Of a stretch of DNA of 32,352 nt, positions 18,690 through 27,534 are shown in pieces. The translations under genes were made by a program, and so were the position numbers. The notes beneath the pieces are model-generated. The model saw only the letters and a list, made by a program, of their open reading frames with translations, had not been told where the DNA came from and made no database searches. The stretch spans positions 1 to 32,352 of the forward strand of contig DJIP01000029.1 of assembly GCA_002433675.1 (NCBI GenBank). Reading direction: 5' to 3'. The DNA is from Halomonas halophila. Lineage in GTDB: Bacteria > Pseudomonadota > Gammaproteobacteria > Pseudomonadales > Halomonadaceae. Each line of letters starts with the position of its first letter. Positions within the stretch are counted from its first letter, which is position 1.

Positions 18690-20390
18690 TCAGCGCTGGG
18701 TCGCGAGTCCTGCCGGGGCGGGCTTGGGCGGACGCTCGTCGGCTACCGTCACGGCCTCGGCGGCGTCATAGTTGCCGACTCGCTCGGCGATGGTGTCGAA
18801 GTCGAACCGCTCGCGGCTGGCGAGGCTCATCACCACGCATACCAGGGTGCTGGTGCCGTAGGCGGTCAACGACGCCAGCAGCACCGTGTATTCCCTGAGG
18901 AAACCGGTGGCGAACACCAGCATGGCGACAAAGGCAGCGAGCCCGGCAATGGCGCCGGCTACCCGACCGAGGAAGCCGAACACCATCAGCGCGATAATGA
19001 TGCCGCCGCCGATGCTGGCCAGGAACTCGAAGCCAAGGCCGGCCACACCGGTCATCGGCAGCCATTCAAAACGCGCCACGCAGAAGGTCACCATGGCCAC
19101 CAGCACCGAGGTGGTGAAGGCCGCGTTGGTGACCCGGTTACAGAAGCAGCTGGCGATCACCGGGAAGACGATGGCCCCCCACAGAGCCCCGACAAAGACC
19201 AGCATCACCAGAATATCCAGCGAGAAGCTGGCGAAGACGATACCGATGGCGGTGGCCACGATCATGGTGATGCGTCCCACCAGCAGCATGCGGCGGGGGT
19301 CGGCCTTGCCTCGGGCGATGTTCTTGCCGTAGACGTCGGCCATCATGATCGCCGACAGCGCCGACAGGTCGGAATCGGCGGTCGAGGACAAAGAGCCGAT
19401 CACCAGAATAAAGAAGGCAGCGATGAACACCGGCGGCAGGTAGCTCGACACCATCTGCGGGATCAGGTTGTTCATGTCTCCGTTGAGCGGCTCGACCCCC
19501 AGGGTCAGCGCCATCAGGCCGATCATGCCAAGGCCGATGACGATGGCCCCGTAACCCACGGTGGCGGTGAGGAAGGTCGGCTTGATGTGGTCCTCGTTCA
19601 CCGCGAACAGGCGCTGGGAGATGGTCTGGTTGCCGATGGCATAGGCCAGCACCGCGACAAAGAAAGGGGCGCCCTGATTGAGGATGGCGTCCATCGAGAA
19701 GAAGTTGGCCTGCTCGGCGGTGAGGTTGTCGAGCCCGGCCACCAGTTCAGTGGGCCCGCCCATGGCGAAGAACACCGCCGGGATGATCACCACGGCAATC
19801 GCCATCAGCGCCACCAGCTGGGCGAAGTCCGTCATCACAGAGGCACGGAAGCCTGACCACAGCGTATACAGCAGCACCCCGACACCGGCGATGATGACAC
19901 CGGCCTGGAACGACAGCGGCGAAAGCACCGATACCAGCGCCCCGGCGGCGGTAAAGTTGACCATCAGGCTGATGATGCTGCCCAGCAGGTTCGATAGCGC
20001 CAGGATCAGCTGGCTGGAGGAGCCATGACGCGCGTGGATCAGCTCGCCCAGGGTGTGAGCGTTGGGCGCCAGCCGACGGAAGCGGCGCCCGAACGGATAG
20101 ATGAACAGGATCATCAGCGCGCCCCACAGCCCGTAGTGGATCGGGCCGGACACACCATAGGTATAGCCGGAGGTGGCGGCGGCGTAGAAGGAGGCGGCCC
20201 AGATCCAGGTGGCCGTCATGCTGGCGGCACCGATGCCGAAGCCGACCCGGTGGTTCGACACCATGAAGGCATCGGCGTCTTCCTTCTTCTTGCGGATGCT
20301 CAGGGTCAGCAGGTAGGTGCCGCCATAAAAAGCGATCATCAACAGGATGACCGTCAGGGTCGAAAACTGGTGGAGGGAGGCGCTATTCAA
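18690..20390 (-). CDS. Sodium:solute symporter (SSS family), third copy
   Basis: The protein has about 13 membrane segments and the SSS features MTATWIWAASFYAAATSGYTYG and SSTADSDLSALSAIMMADVYG, the sodium-site helix 8 region. It belongs to a different SSS branch from the two uronate-locus symporters (no GGGK/RxxWWM motif), closer to acetate/urea-like or uncharacterised carboxylate carriers. I chose a TTG start at 20390 (AAGAG 8 nt upstream, followed directly by the first helix); an ATG at 20444 would add 18 polar residues behind a poor ribosome-binding site. It is convergent with the KdgR-like gene and followed by a 42-aa partner protein. A short-chain or sugar-acid substrate is possible, but the gene may be unrelated to the uronate operon. 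Confidence 0.85.
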   Translation of the reverse strand: MNSASLHQFSTLTVILLMIAFYGGTYLLTLSIRKKKEDADAFMVSNHRVGFGIGAASMTATWIWAASFYAAATSGYTYGVSGPIHYGLWGALMILFIYPFGRRFRRLAPNAHTLGELIHARHGSSSQLILALSNLLGSIISLMVNFTAAGALVSVLSPLSFQAGVIIAGVGVLLYTLWSGFRASVMTDFAQLVALMAIAVVIIPAVFFAMGGPTELVAGLDNLTAEQANFFSMDAILNQGAPFFVAVLAYAIGNQTISQRLFAVNEDHIKPTFLTATVGYGAIVIGLGMIGLMALTLGVEPLNGDMNNLIPQMVSSYLPPVFIAAFFILVIGSLSSTADSDLSALSAIMMADVYGKNIARGKADPRRMLLVGRITMIVATAIGIVFASFSLDILVMLVFVGALWGAIVFPVIASCFCNRVTNAAFTTSVLVAMVTFCVARFEWLPMTGVAGLGFEFLASIGGGIIIALMVFGFLGRVAGAIAGLAAFVAMLVFATGFLREYTVLLASLTAYGTSTLVCVVMSLASRERFDFDTIAERVGNYDAAEAVTVADERPPKPAPAGLATQR

Positions 20391-20444
20391 GGGCAATTCT
20401 CTTGTTGGTGGAACACAGGCGAGCGACGGCTCATGCGAACGCAT

Positions 20445-21298
20445 GCCGGCACTTCACCGCGAAAAACTCACTAGATGAGCACGACAACGCCAAAGGAATG
20501 CCGCCCATGGACAGGACGAAACTTCCTGGCGATCATCGAAGTCTCAAGAGCCGAAATAAAACGGATTAGTACCGCTTTTTCGGTACAGAAAGGCGTCGGG
20601 ACGCACCCCAGCACATGGCCAGCCATTGCAGCAGGGGCAGGCAGGCCGGTGTTACGCCAATCGATGGGGCGTATCGAAGACGCCAGCAGACCTCAGGTGG
20701 GTCAGGGAGGCGGGCGGCGCGGCATGCAGCGGCCCTGGTCGGTGTAGTGGGGCGACATCTCGGTCCTCTCCAGCGACAACGCAGGAACAGCATTAGACAA
20801 GACAAACAGGTCCCCGCCAGGCCATTGGCCCCGGGGTAATCCAGTCGGGAAGGTGCCACATCCATCCAGCGATGGCACTTCTCCTGGCGGTATAACGCCA
20901 GCTTGGCATCGGATCGCGAGCCAGGATAAAGGCTCGGCGTCCAGAGCGACGTGACGCCTGTAAAAGGCGGGATAAAACCATCGCTGCGGCGCACATACCC
21001 TACTGTGCTGTGCAGAAAATGTCCAACCTGACGGACGAAGGATAATTTACCCATTTTCGACTAGACGTCAAGATAGCGAAATTCTCTCGGATACTGGCGT
21101 AAAACCTTCGGCAATCTCGCCCTTCCCGTTCACACTCATCTCCTCCGGTAGCCGAGCGAAAATCCAGACAACAGGAAACAGGTGCTGTTTGGTCATTTTC
21201 ATCAGCGACACGCTTCGCGCTGGCCCCTATTACTGAAGGCTATCCTGCCCTTCCAGGCGTCAGTTGCACCATGTCAGGTCAACGAGGAGAAGCGGCAA
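20445..21298. other. Gene-poor interval upstream of the two-component system
   Basis: No open frame here has a convincing start, composition or family resemblance. The interval must carry the leftward promoter of the third symporter. It holds a small dyad GTACCG/CGGTAC at 20569-20586 and a dense group of inverted repeats at 20820-20969, described separately. Nothing else is identifiable; decayed gene remnants cannot be excluded. Confidence 0.6.
20820..20969. other. Cluster of five stem-loops in a gene-free interval; possible structured RNA
   Basis: Consecutive inverted repeats lie within 150 bp: GGCCA/TGGCC (20820-20830), GTGCCA/TGGCAC (20853-20858 and 20873-20878), TGGCG/CGCCA (20885-20900), CGAGCC/GGCTCG (20917-20936) and CGCCT/AGGCG (20955-20969). 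Loops of the last two carry AGGATAAA and GTAA. There is no T-run terminator and it does not match tRNA, riboswitch or 6S RNA layouts that I know. It could be a small RNA, a long leader, or chance in GC-rich DNA. Confidence 0.3.
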
Positions 21299-21364
21299 AT
21301 GATAATCCTTACCAACTATTCACTCACCAAGCTCCAAAGTGCGAAGCAACAAAGTCTGCTTTGA
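21299..21364 (+). CDS. Possible 21-aa leader peptide upstream of the two-component system
   Basis: The ATG at 21299 has GAGGAG about 10 nt upstream and encodes MIILTNYSLTKLQSAKQQSL plus one residue, ending about 90 bp before the response-regulator start. It is too short to judge by composition. The good ribosome-binding site and its place in the leader suggest a translated leader, but coincidence is quite possible. Confidence 0.2.
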   Translation: MIILTNYSLTKLQSAKQQSLL

Positions 21365-21422
21365 TCGGGAAAGGGGCGAGACAAGGCGCCGGGAAAAACC
21401 CAACGATCGGTGGTAGGCTTTT

Positions 21423-21455
21423 GTCGATATCAAACGCCAGTTTCGGAATATCGAC
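21423..21455 (+). promoter_or_regulatory. Hairpin covering the response-regulator translation start
   Basis: GTCGATAT (21423-21430) is perfectly complementary to ATATCGAC (21448-21455), which directly abuts the GTG start codon. The likely ribosome-binding bases GGAA (21445-21448) lie at the inner edge of the right arm. The 17-nt centre carries a further AAAC/GTTT pairing. Folding would hide the initiation region, so this may limit or control translation; on DNA it may also serve as an operator. Confidence 0.45.
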
Positions 21456-22112
21456 GTGAGAATCCTGTTTATTGAAGATGACGATATCCTCGGAGATGGA
21501 CTCTCCGAGGGGCTATCGCTGCTTGGCCATCAGGTGGACTGGCTGACCCGTGGCGACACCGCGGCCCACGCCCTTGCCGACAACGCCTTTGACGCGGTCA
21601 TCCTCGACCTGTCCCTGCCGGGCTTTACCGGCATGGAGCTGCTCCGACGCTGGCGGGACGAGGGTTTTCGTGAACCGATTCTGGTACTGACCGCCGACGA
21701 GGATACCCGTCGCTGCGTCGAGGCCCTCAACGAGGGGGCCGACGACTACATCACCAAGCCCATCGACCTGGACGAGCTGGACGCTCGCCTCAAGGCGCTG
21801 CTGCGCCGAGCCCGCGGACACGCCGACAATTTGCTGGAATGCGGCGACATCCGTCTCGACCGAAGCGACAGGCTGGCATGGCTCGGTGGCGAACCGCTGG
21901 ACCTCTCGGCCTACGAATACGTGGTACTCGAAAGCCTGCTGGAGCGACCTGGCCGCGTGGTCGCCCGCAGTCAGCTCGAGGCGCGTCTGTATGGCTGGAG
22001 CGATGGTCCCGACAGCAACAGCCTGAGCGTGCTGATCCACAAGCTGCGCAGCAAGCTCGGTGACAACAGGATCGAGACGTTGCGCGGGCTCGGGTATCGG
22101 GTGTCGCCATGA
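21456..22112 (+). CDS. OmpR/PhoB-family response regulator, QseB/PmrA-like
   Basis: The 218-aa protein has a receiver domain (1-118) with acidic pocket E7-D8-D9, phospho-acceptor D51 (ILDLSLPG), T79 and K101 (TKPID). A winged-helix DNA-binding domain follows (~125-218), ending RIETLRGLGYRVSP. The opening MRILFIEDDDILGDGL and VDWLTRG resemble QseB/PmrA regulators, which act with QseC/PmrB kinases in envelope-stress, metal or hormone-like sensing. The start is GTG, embedded in a hairpin. Its stop overlaps the kinase start as ATGA, so the pair is coupled. The location next to the polysaccharide-synthesis operon could mean it controls it, but the convergent arrangement gives no direct evidence. 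Confidence 0.88.
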   Translation: MRILFIEDDDILGDGLSEGLSLLGHQVDWLTRGDTAAHALADNAFDAVILDLSLPGFTGMELLRRWRDEGFREPILVLTADEDTRRCVEALNEGADDYITKPIDLDELDARLKALLRRARGHADNLLECGDIRLDRSDRLAWLGGEPLDLSAYEYVVLESLLERPGRVVARSQLEARLYGWSDGPDSNSLSVLIHKLRSKLGDNRIETLRGLGYRVSP

Positions 22113-23467
22113 GCACTTTCTATACCGGATTACGCAAGCGCGTGGTGCTGCTGTCGAGTCTACTGATCGTGCTGACCTGGATCGCCAGCTCGCTGGCCAC
22201 CCTCTCCGGTATCGAGCAGGCCTCCGACGAACAACTGGCCCAGCGGGCCGAGGCGGTGGCCTGGCTGATGTTGCGTGCCGCCAGTCAGACCGACGAGCCG
22301 GTCACTGGCGACGCCCTGATCCGCCAGCTGGAACAGATCGGCGACAGCCTGGGCGATACCATGGCCTACGAGTTTGGACGCGCCTCTGACGACCAGGCGA
22401 TGCGCTCCTCCTCCTTTCCTGAGCTCTCGGACGAAGCCACCAACGGATTTTCGCGTCACTCGGGCGATGGCGGTGACTGGCGTGTCTTCACGGCGATGAG
22501 CGAGGATCAGTCCTCCTGGTCCCGGGTCGCCTTTACACCGACCGAGCCCAAGCCGCTGACCGAGATGCTGGTGTTGACCCTGAAACAACCCCTGCTGTGG
22601 TGTCTGACCCTGTTTGGCATCCTGGCCGTGGTGCTCCAGAGCCGCTTCTTCACCCCCTTGAAGCGCATAGAAGATGCACTCGCCGAGCAGGACCTGCTCA
22701 ACCCCCGCCCGCTGGCGCTGGACCCGGCGCGGATGCCCCGCGACGTGCGCCCGCTGGTGACCCAGCTCGACCGGATTCTTGACCAGACCAAGAACCTGCT
22801 GGAAGAGCAACGCACCTTCGCCTACGGCGTCGGACATGAGCTGCGCACCCCCCTGGCCGGCTGTCTCAGCCAGGTGCAGGTGGCCCAGCGCATCGAGGAC
22901 CCTTCCCGCCTCAAGCAATCACTCGCCAAGGCCGAGCGCGCCCTGTTGCAGATGACCCAACTGGTGGATCAATTGCTGCTTCTGGCCCGCACCGACCCGT
23001 CTGCACCGCTGGAGAATCCTTCCCGCATCACCCTCAGCGCTCTGGTGCAAGAGAGCATCGAACGGCGCACCGTCACCGCCCAGCGCGAAGGGGTGGTGCT
23101 CAAGTGGCGCGTCGACGGCCCTCATGACTCAGAAATAGAGGCAAAGCCTGAGCTGATCCGTACCCTGCTGACCAACCTGATCGACAACGCCATCCGCTAC
23201 TCGCCCCGCGGTGGAGAGATCCTCACTCGGGTGGACTGCAGCGACGACAGGTGGCTGGTACTCAGCGTGTCCGACCAGGGCTCGGGCATCGATGCCAAAG
23301 AAAGCAACCAGATCTTTTCGCCCTTCTACCAGAGCGAGACCGGCAAGAGCAGCGGGCTGGGCCTGGCCATCGTGCGCGCCATCGTCAAGGCCCACGGTGG
23401 TGATGTCTCCGCCCACCGCAGGCCGATGCTGGGCACCGAGATCCGCGTGGTCCTGCCCCGGGCCTGA
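22109..23467 (+). CDS. Sensor histidine kinase, QseC/PmrB-like
   Basis: The 452-aa inner-membrane kinase has helix 1 at ~11-32, a periplasmic sensor region ~33-158, helix 2 at ~159-177, a short HAMP-like linker (FFTPLKRIEDAL), the HisKA H-box GHELRTPLA with phospho-acceptor H243, the N-box NLIDNAIRYSP (~356-365), G1 DQGSGID and G2 SSGLGLAIV. It phosphorylates the preceding regulator. The sensor domain (about 125 residues) is acidic in parts (EDQSS, DQAM), which would allow cation sensing as in PmrB, but no FeIII ExxE motif stands out. Translation is coupled to the regulator by a 4-bp overlap. It ends 139 bp before the stop of the convergent AlgK-like gene. Confidence 0.88.
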   Translation: MSTFYTGLRKRVVLLSSLLIVLTWIASSLATLSGIEQASDEQLAQRAEAVAWLMLRAASQTDEPVTGDALIRQLEQIGDSLGDTMAYEFGRASDDQAMRSSSFPELSDEATNGFSRHSGDGGDWRVFTAMSEDQSSWSRVAFTPTEPKPLTEMLVLTLKQPLLWCLTLFGILAVVLQSRFFTPLKRIEDALAEQDLLNPRPLALDPARMPRDVRPLVTQLDRILDQTKNLLEEQRTFAYGVGHELRTPLAGCLSQVQVAQRIEDPSRLKQSLAKAERALLQMTQLVDQLLLLARTDPSAPLENPSRITLSALVQESIERRTVTAQREGVVLKWRVDGPHDSEIEAKPELIRTLLTNLIDNAIRYSPRGGEILTRVDCSDDRWLVLSVSDQGSGIDAKESNQIFSPFYQSETGKSSGLGLAIVRAIVKAHGGDVSAHRRPMLGTEIRVVLPRA

Positions 23468-23606
23468 ATCCGACCTTCGGCCCCAGGCCTGAGCGCGACA
23501 CGCTAGAGCTACGTCTTGCGACGTGGGCCTTGGGAGGTGCGCCCTGGGCCTTGTGCTTTCACCCTGCTGGCGGCGCGCTTCGGTATAGGCGCACCGCAGC
23601 GGATAT

Positions 23607-26234
23607 TCAGCTTTCCAGGTTTGGCGCGTCCATCAGCAACTGATGCAGGGTCTCGATGGCCAGATCCCCCTCGCCTTCGAGCACGCCGTCGAGCCACAGC
23701 AGCGCCGCCTGCTGGTTGGCGGTTTCAAGCCCCCGCGACGCCAGGTAGGCCTTGGCCAGCGCCAGTCGCGCCGAGCCGTGGCCCTCGAGCGCCGCGTCGA
23801 CCAGATACTCGGCGCCACGCTCGCGATCCTGCTCGAGCGCCTGGCCTCGCAGCAGCTCACGCCCCAGGGTCGCCTTGGCCCCGGCATGGCCGGATTCGGC
23901 GGCGGTGGTCAGCCAGCGCCGGCCACGCTCGGCGTCCACCGACAGCGGTCCCTCGCCACGCACCAGGGCGGTGCCCAGGATCTTCTGGGCCGAATCGCTG
24001 CCCGCCTCGGCGGCCTGGGTCAGCCAACGGTCGGCCCGCTCGCCATCGGCGCTGACGCCCTGGCCATCGAGAAAGGCACGGCCGATCAACTGGGCCGCGT
24101 AGGCGTTGCCGGCGGCGGCTGCATCGCGCAGCAGCGACAGGCCTCGCTGGCTATCGGCCGCCACGGCTTCTCCTTCCAGATAGGCCTTGCCCAGCGCCAG
24201 TTGGGCCCCCAGGCGGCCGTGTTCGGCGGCGCGTTCGAGCCAGGCGACGCCCTGTCGCGGATTGGCCGCGACGCCGTCTCCTTCGAGCAGGGCGCGTCCA
24301 AGGTCGACCATGGCGTGGCTGTCGCCCGCCTCGGCCGCCTGTCGCCACAGATCCATGGCCCTGGCGGCGTCCCGGGCCACCCCGATGCCCTCCATGTAGA
24401 TGCGGCCCAGCGGCGCCGCGGCGCTGGTGTCGCCAGCGCTCAGCCCACGGGCAAGCCAGGACCGCGCCTGTACCGGATTGCGGGTGACCCCATTGCCCGC
24501 CAGATACGCCTGGCCGAGCTGGGTCATGGCGCCGGCGTGGCCAGCCTCGGCGGCTCGCCTGAGCTGGCGGATATTGCCGGCGTCGCCCTGTGCCAGACGG
24601 GTTCTCATCAAGGCCTCGCTGGCGGAGGTGTGGCCGGCCTGCTCGGCACGTTTAAGCCACTCGGCCGAGCGCGCCAGATCAACGCCGACACCGGTGCCTT
24701 TGCGGTAGGCGCGCCCGAGCACCAGCATGGCGTAGTCGTCGCCTTGCTCGGCGGCTCGCTCGAGTAGCGAGACGCCCTGGCCTCGACTACCGTCCCCCGG
24801 CAGCTGGCCGGTGAGTCGAGCCTGCCCGAGCAGCGTCATGGCGCGCACATCGCCCTGTTCTACCGCCTGCGACAGCAAGCCCTCGGCCCGCGCCGGGTCT
24901 GCGTCCAGCACCTCACCCTCGAGCAGCGCCGCACCCAGGGTGCGGCGTGCCGCCGCGTGATCCTTGTCGATGGCATCCTGCAGCAGAGTCATCGCGCGCA
25001 GCGGGTCCTGGCCGACGTGATGGCCTTCCAGGTAAGCCTTGCCGAGCTGGTAACTCGCCCAGGGGTGGCCAAGCTGCTGGCCCTGGCGCAGGTGCTCAAG
25101 CGCCAGCTGCGGTTGGGCGGGCACCTTGTCCCCGTCCAGGTAGAGGCTCCCGAGCACGGCGTGGGCCAGCGGGTCGCCCTGTTCGGCGGCCCGGTTCAAC
25201 AGCGCCGTGCCTGCGTCCAGATCCCGATCAAGGCCGTTGCCTTCCACCAGGGCGCGTCCCAGCACCACCATGGCGTTGACGTCCCCGGCGGCCACGGCGC
25301 GATCGAGCCAGCGACGGGCAAGCCGCGCATTGCCGTCGCTGGCCCTGAGGTGGTCACGCCCCAGCGCGGTCATCGCCGACACCTCACCGGCGTTTGCCGC
25401 CCGCGACAGCCATTGCCGCCGCCGTTCACTGTTGCCTGGATGCCAGCCACCCTCGGCGTATAGCTTAGCCAGGTCGACCATGGCCGCGGGTTCGCCGGCT
25501 TCGGCCTCGCGCTCAAGGGCCCTGAGCTGGCGCCGACGATAGTCTTCCACCAGCTCCGGCGCCTCTGCCAGCCAGCCTCCCGGCGCGTGGGCCTCGGCCA
25601 GCGCCGCCATGGCCTGGCTGTCGCCGTCGTCGGCCAGTTCCTGGTACAGCGCCCGGGCCCTTGCCGGATCGGCGCGCACGCCGTCTCCCCCTCGGCTGAG
25701 CAGCGCCGCCAGCCGAGCCTTGGCGTCTCGCCCGACGTCTTCCTTGATGGCCTGCTGGAGCAGGTAGTAACCCAGCAGCTCATCGCGTTGCACGCCGTCG
25801 CCTTCCAGGGTCATTCGCGCCAGGTTCAGCGACGCATGGCCACGAATCCAGGAAGGCGTCGCCACTGCCTTGCGATAAAGTTCGGCCGCGCGCTCGGCAT
25901 CGCGCGGCACGCCAAGCCCCTGGTCGTAGATCTTGGCCAGCTCGTAGTAGCCCTGGGGCAGTCCCTGATGGGTCAATTGCTCGAGCGCCCTGATGGCCTG
26001 CTGTGTATCACCGGCGGCCAGTGCGCGGTCGGCCTCCTCGACGCGGTTCTTGTGCATCCACAGAAGGTTGTTGGCCTGGCCACCGTCGAACAGTGTCTGA
26101 TCTTCGGCGGCAAGCTCCCGTGTTCCGTGGGGGCCCAGGTCGCTTGCGGTGGTGACGCAACCGGACAGCAGTAGCGCCATGCCAGCGGCGCTGCCCCACT
26201 GCCTGGCATTGGTGATCAACGTGGGTGTTGTCAT
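23607..26234 (-). CDS. Very large Sel1-repeat lipoprotein, AlgK-like
   Basis: The 875-aa precursor has a lipoprotein signal peptide with lipobox LLSGC (Cys26). About 20 or more consecutive Sel1-like repeats of ~36 residues follow (pattern AMxxLGxAxLEGxGVxxDxxxAxxWLxRAAExG), filling almost the whole chain. AlgK, the outer-membrane Sel1 lipoprotein that helps place the alginate export porin and contacts the periplasmic synthase parts, is about 475 aa, so this is nearly twice as long. Its place as last gene of an Alg8/Alg44-like operon supports an AlgK-type scaffold role. The start overlaps the AlgL-like stop by 4 bp (ATGA). The DNA repeats reflect the protein repeats. An alternative is a general Sel1 (PelB/BcsC-like or HcpA-like) scaffold. 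Confidence 0.8.
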   Translation of the reverse strand: MTTPTLITNARQWGSAAGMALLLSGCVTTASDLGPHGTRELAAEDQTLFDGGQANNLLWMHKNRVEEADRALAAGDTQQAIRALEQLTHQGLPQGYYELAKIYDQGLGVPRDAERAAELYRKAVATPSWIRGHASLNLARMTLEGDGVQRDELLGYYLLQQAIKEDVGRDAKARLAALLSRGGDGVRADPARARALYQELADDGDSQAMAALAEAHAPGGWLAEAPELVEDYRRRQLRALEREAEAGEPAAMVDLAKLYAEGGWHPGNSERRRQWLSRAANAGEVSAMTALGRDHLRASDGNARLARRWLDRAVAAGDVNAMVVLGRALVEGNGLDRDLDAGTALLNRAAEQGDPLAHAVLGSLYLDGDKVPAQPQLALEHLRQGQQLGHPWASYQLGKAYLEGHHVGQDPLRAMTLLQDAIDKDHAAARRTLGAALLEGEVLDADPARAEGLLSQAVEQGDVRAMTLLGQARLTGQLPGDGSRGQGVSLLERAAEQGDDYAMLVLGRAYRKGTGVGVDLARSAEWLKRAEQAGHTSASEALMRTRLAQGDAGNIRQLRRAAEAGHAGAMTQLGQAYLAGNGVTRNPVQARSWLARGLSAGDTSAAAPLGRIYMEGIGVARDAARAMDLWRQAAEAGDSHAMVDLGRALLEGDGVAANPRQGVAWLERAAEHGRLGAQLALGKAYLEGEAVAADSQRGLSLLRDAAAAGNAYAAQLIGRAFLDGQGVSADGERADRWLTQAAEAGSDSAQKILGTALVRGEGPLSVDAERGRRWLTTAAESGHAGAKATLGRELLRGQALEQDRERGAEYLVDAALEGHGSARLALAKAYLASRGLETANQQAALLWLDGVLEGEGDLAIETLHQLLMDAPNLES

Positions 26235-27508
26235 TGTGTGCCTCCGTTATCGGGTATCAGCGAGACGCCATCGGATTCATTCAGTGCCTCCAGGGTCTGC
26301 TGCCTGTTCGATTCGTCCTCGAGCTCCAGGTGTTGCTGGGCTCCCGGTGCCATGAAAAAGAGCGTCACGTAGCCACCAGCGCTGCGGTTATAGATAGGCC
26401 GGCGTTGCTCGAGAAAGTCGGCGATGCGCGGGTCGTCGAAGCGTGACTGGTAGACCTCCATCCACGCGAAGTACTGGGGATCGGTCAGAAAGCCGCGGTA
26501 CTGCTCGCTGGGCGCCATATCCCCCAGCACGCCCGGGTCATCGATGGCACTCATGGTGAAGTCCACGGCGTCATGGATCGTCTTGCCGTCCACCTCGAGC
26601 GAGAAGATGTCGTAGCCCTGGCGGGCGATCACCTGCATGTTGGTGATCAGGTACAGGAGCGCGTAGTTCTGGTAGTGGGTGGCGCGACGTCCCCGCTCCA
26701 TCTCCAGCGGAAAGGCGCCTTGCTCGGTCATGTCATTGAGCGCCGAGTGGATGGCGCTGACGCCGAAGCGAAACAGCTCGTCGTTGTCCACCAGCACACC
26801 CACCGTGCTGGCATACAGCGCCCGCCGGTAAAAGTGGTTGTTGCAGCAGCTGTTGCCGGCATCACCGGGGATCGCCGAATGCTCAAGCGCCAGATCCTCG
26901 AGCCAGCGCTCGACCCTCTGCCTCGGCTCTTCCAGCCCATCCACCTCGGGGCGCACCACTGAGTAGGCCAGCGCCGCGGCGAAGATCATCGATTCGGTGG
27001 CAAACCAGGCCTGGGGTTCCTCGGGCTCGTAATGGAAGCGAGTCAGGGCGTCCTGACTGGCCCAGTGATCGAGATAGCGCACCAGACAATCGGCGTAGTA
27101 GTCATCGCCGGTGGCGACGTAGGTGCCGGCCAGCAGCGACACGCTGTCCTCGAACTCGAACAGCGGCGCCGAGGCTTCGCGCCACTCCTCGGGGCTCGGG
27201 TAGAAGCCGGGGATGCGCATCTGCGAGGTGATGGGCGGCGGCTGCAACAATTGACGACAGCTGACGCCCTCGCCGAGGGAATCCTGTATCTGCGTCAGGA
27301 TGCTGTTGTCCTGCTCTTCCAGCAGCGCCATGCGCGCCTCGACATCGAAGTAGGACGCCTGCGGGTCAGAGACCCGGTAGTCCTCGAGGTCCAGCGCCTG
27401 GCGCTGCTCCAGGGTCAGGGCGCTGGCCACGGGCAGCCAGCCACCCATCAGCAACGCCAGGCCGCCCGCTCGCGCCAGTCGCGGCAGTGTTATCGCTACA
27501 TTCAGCAT
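26231..27508 (-). CDS. AlgL-like periplasmic polyuronate lyase (PL5 family)
   Basis: The 425-aa precursor has a signal peptide (~1-30, cleavage near VASA|LTLE) and the alginate-lyase alpha-toroid fold. Key residues line up with P. aeruginosa AlgL: N224-H225 in NNHFYRRA, and R272 and Y279 in ERGRRATHYQNYAL, with the same 47- and 7-residue spacings as H202, R249 and Y256. The lysine equivalent to K66 is not seen; the aligned position (TSQMR) appears to be Gln96. AlgL clears stray polymer from the periplasm during export. Some PL5 enzymes, such as Smlt1473, also cut poly-glucuronate. AGGAG before the ATG at 27508 decides the start. It lies between the PL14-type lyase and AlgK-like genes, unlike the Pseudomonas order. 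Activity may be altered by the Lys change. Confidence 0.85.
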   Translation of the reverse strand: MLNVAITLPRLARAGGLALLMGGWLPVASALTLEQRQALDLEDYRVSDPQASYFDVEARMALLEEQDNSILTQIQDSLGEGVSCRQLLQPPPITSQMRIPGFYPSPEEWREASAPLFEFEDSVSLLAGTYVATGDDYYADCLVRYLDHWASQDALTRFHYEPEEPQAWFATESMIFAAALAYSVVRPEVDGLEEPRQRVERWLEDLALEHSAIPGDAGNSCCNNHFYRRALYASTVGVLVDNDELFRFGVSAIHSALNDMTEQGAFPLEMERGRRATHYQNYALLYLITNMQVIARQGYDIFSLEVDGKTIHDAVDFTMSAIDDPGVLGDMAPSEQYRGFLTDPQYFAWMEVYQSRFDDPRIADFLEQRRPIYNRSAGGYVTLFFMAPGAQQHLELEDESNRQQTLEALNESDGVSLIPDNGGTQ

Positions 27509-27534
27509 CGTGTCTCCTGGCCGGCAGCGGGGCG

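Noticed and set aside
18450..19856. 468-aa + strand open frame opposite the third symporter
   Set aside because: Same antisense His/Gln/Asp-rich pattern, and it would cross the bidirectional terminator region.
20566..21054. 162-aa - strand open frame in the gene-free kilobase
   Set aside because: No ribosome-binding site or domain; Arg/Pro/Cys-rich composition suggests random open frame.
23643..24767. Long + strand open frame opposite the Sel1-repeat gene
   Set aside because: It is an antisense shadow of a GC-rich repeat gene; the repeats explain its regularity, and the - strand frame has a signal peptide and domains.
23607..26234. CRISPR array suspected from regular DNA repetition
   Set aside because: The ~108-bp periodicity is coding and imperfect, matching 36-residue Sel1 repeats; no identical repeats with unique spacers.
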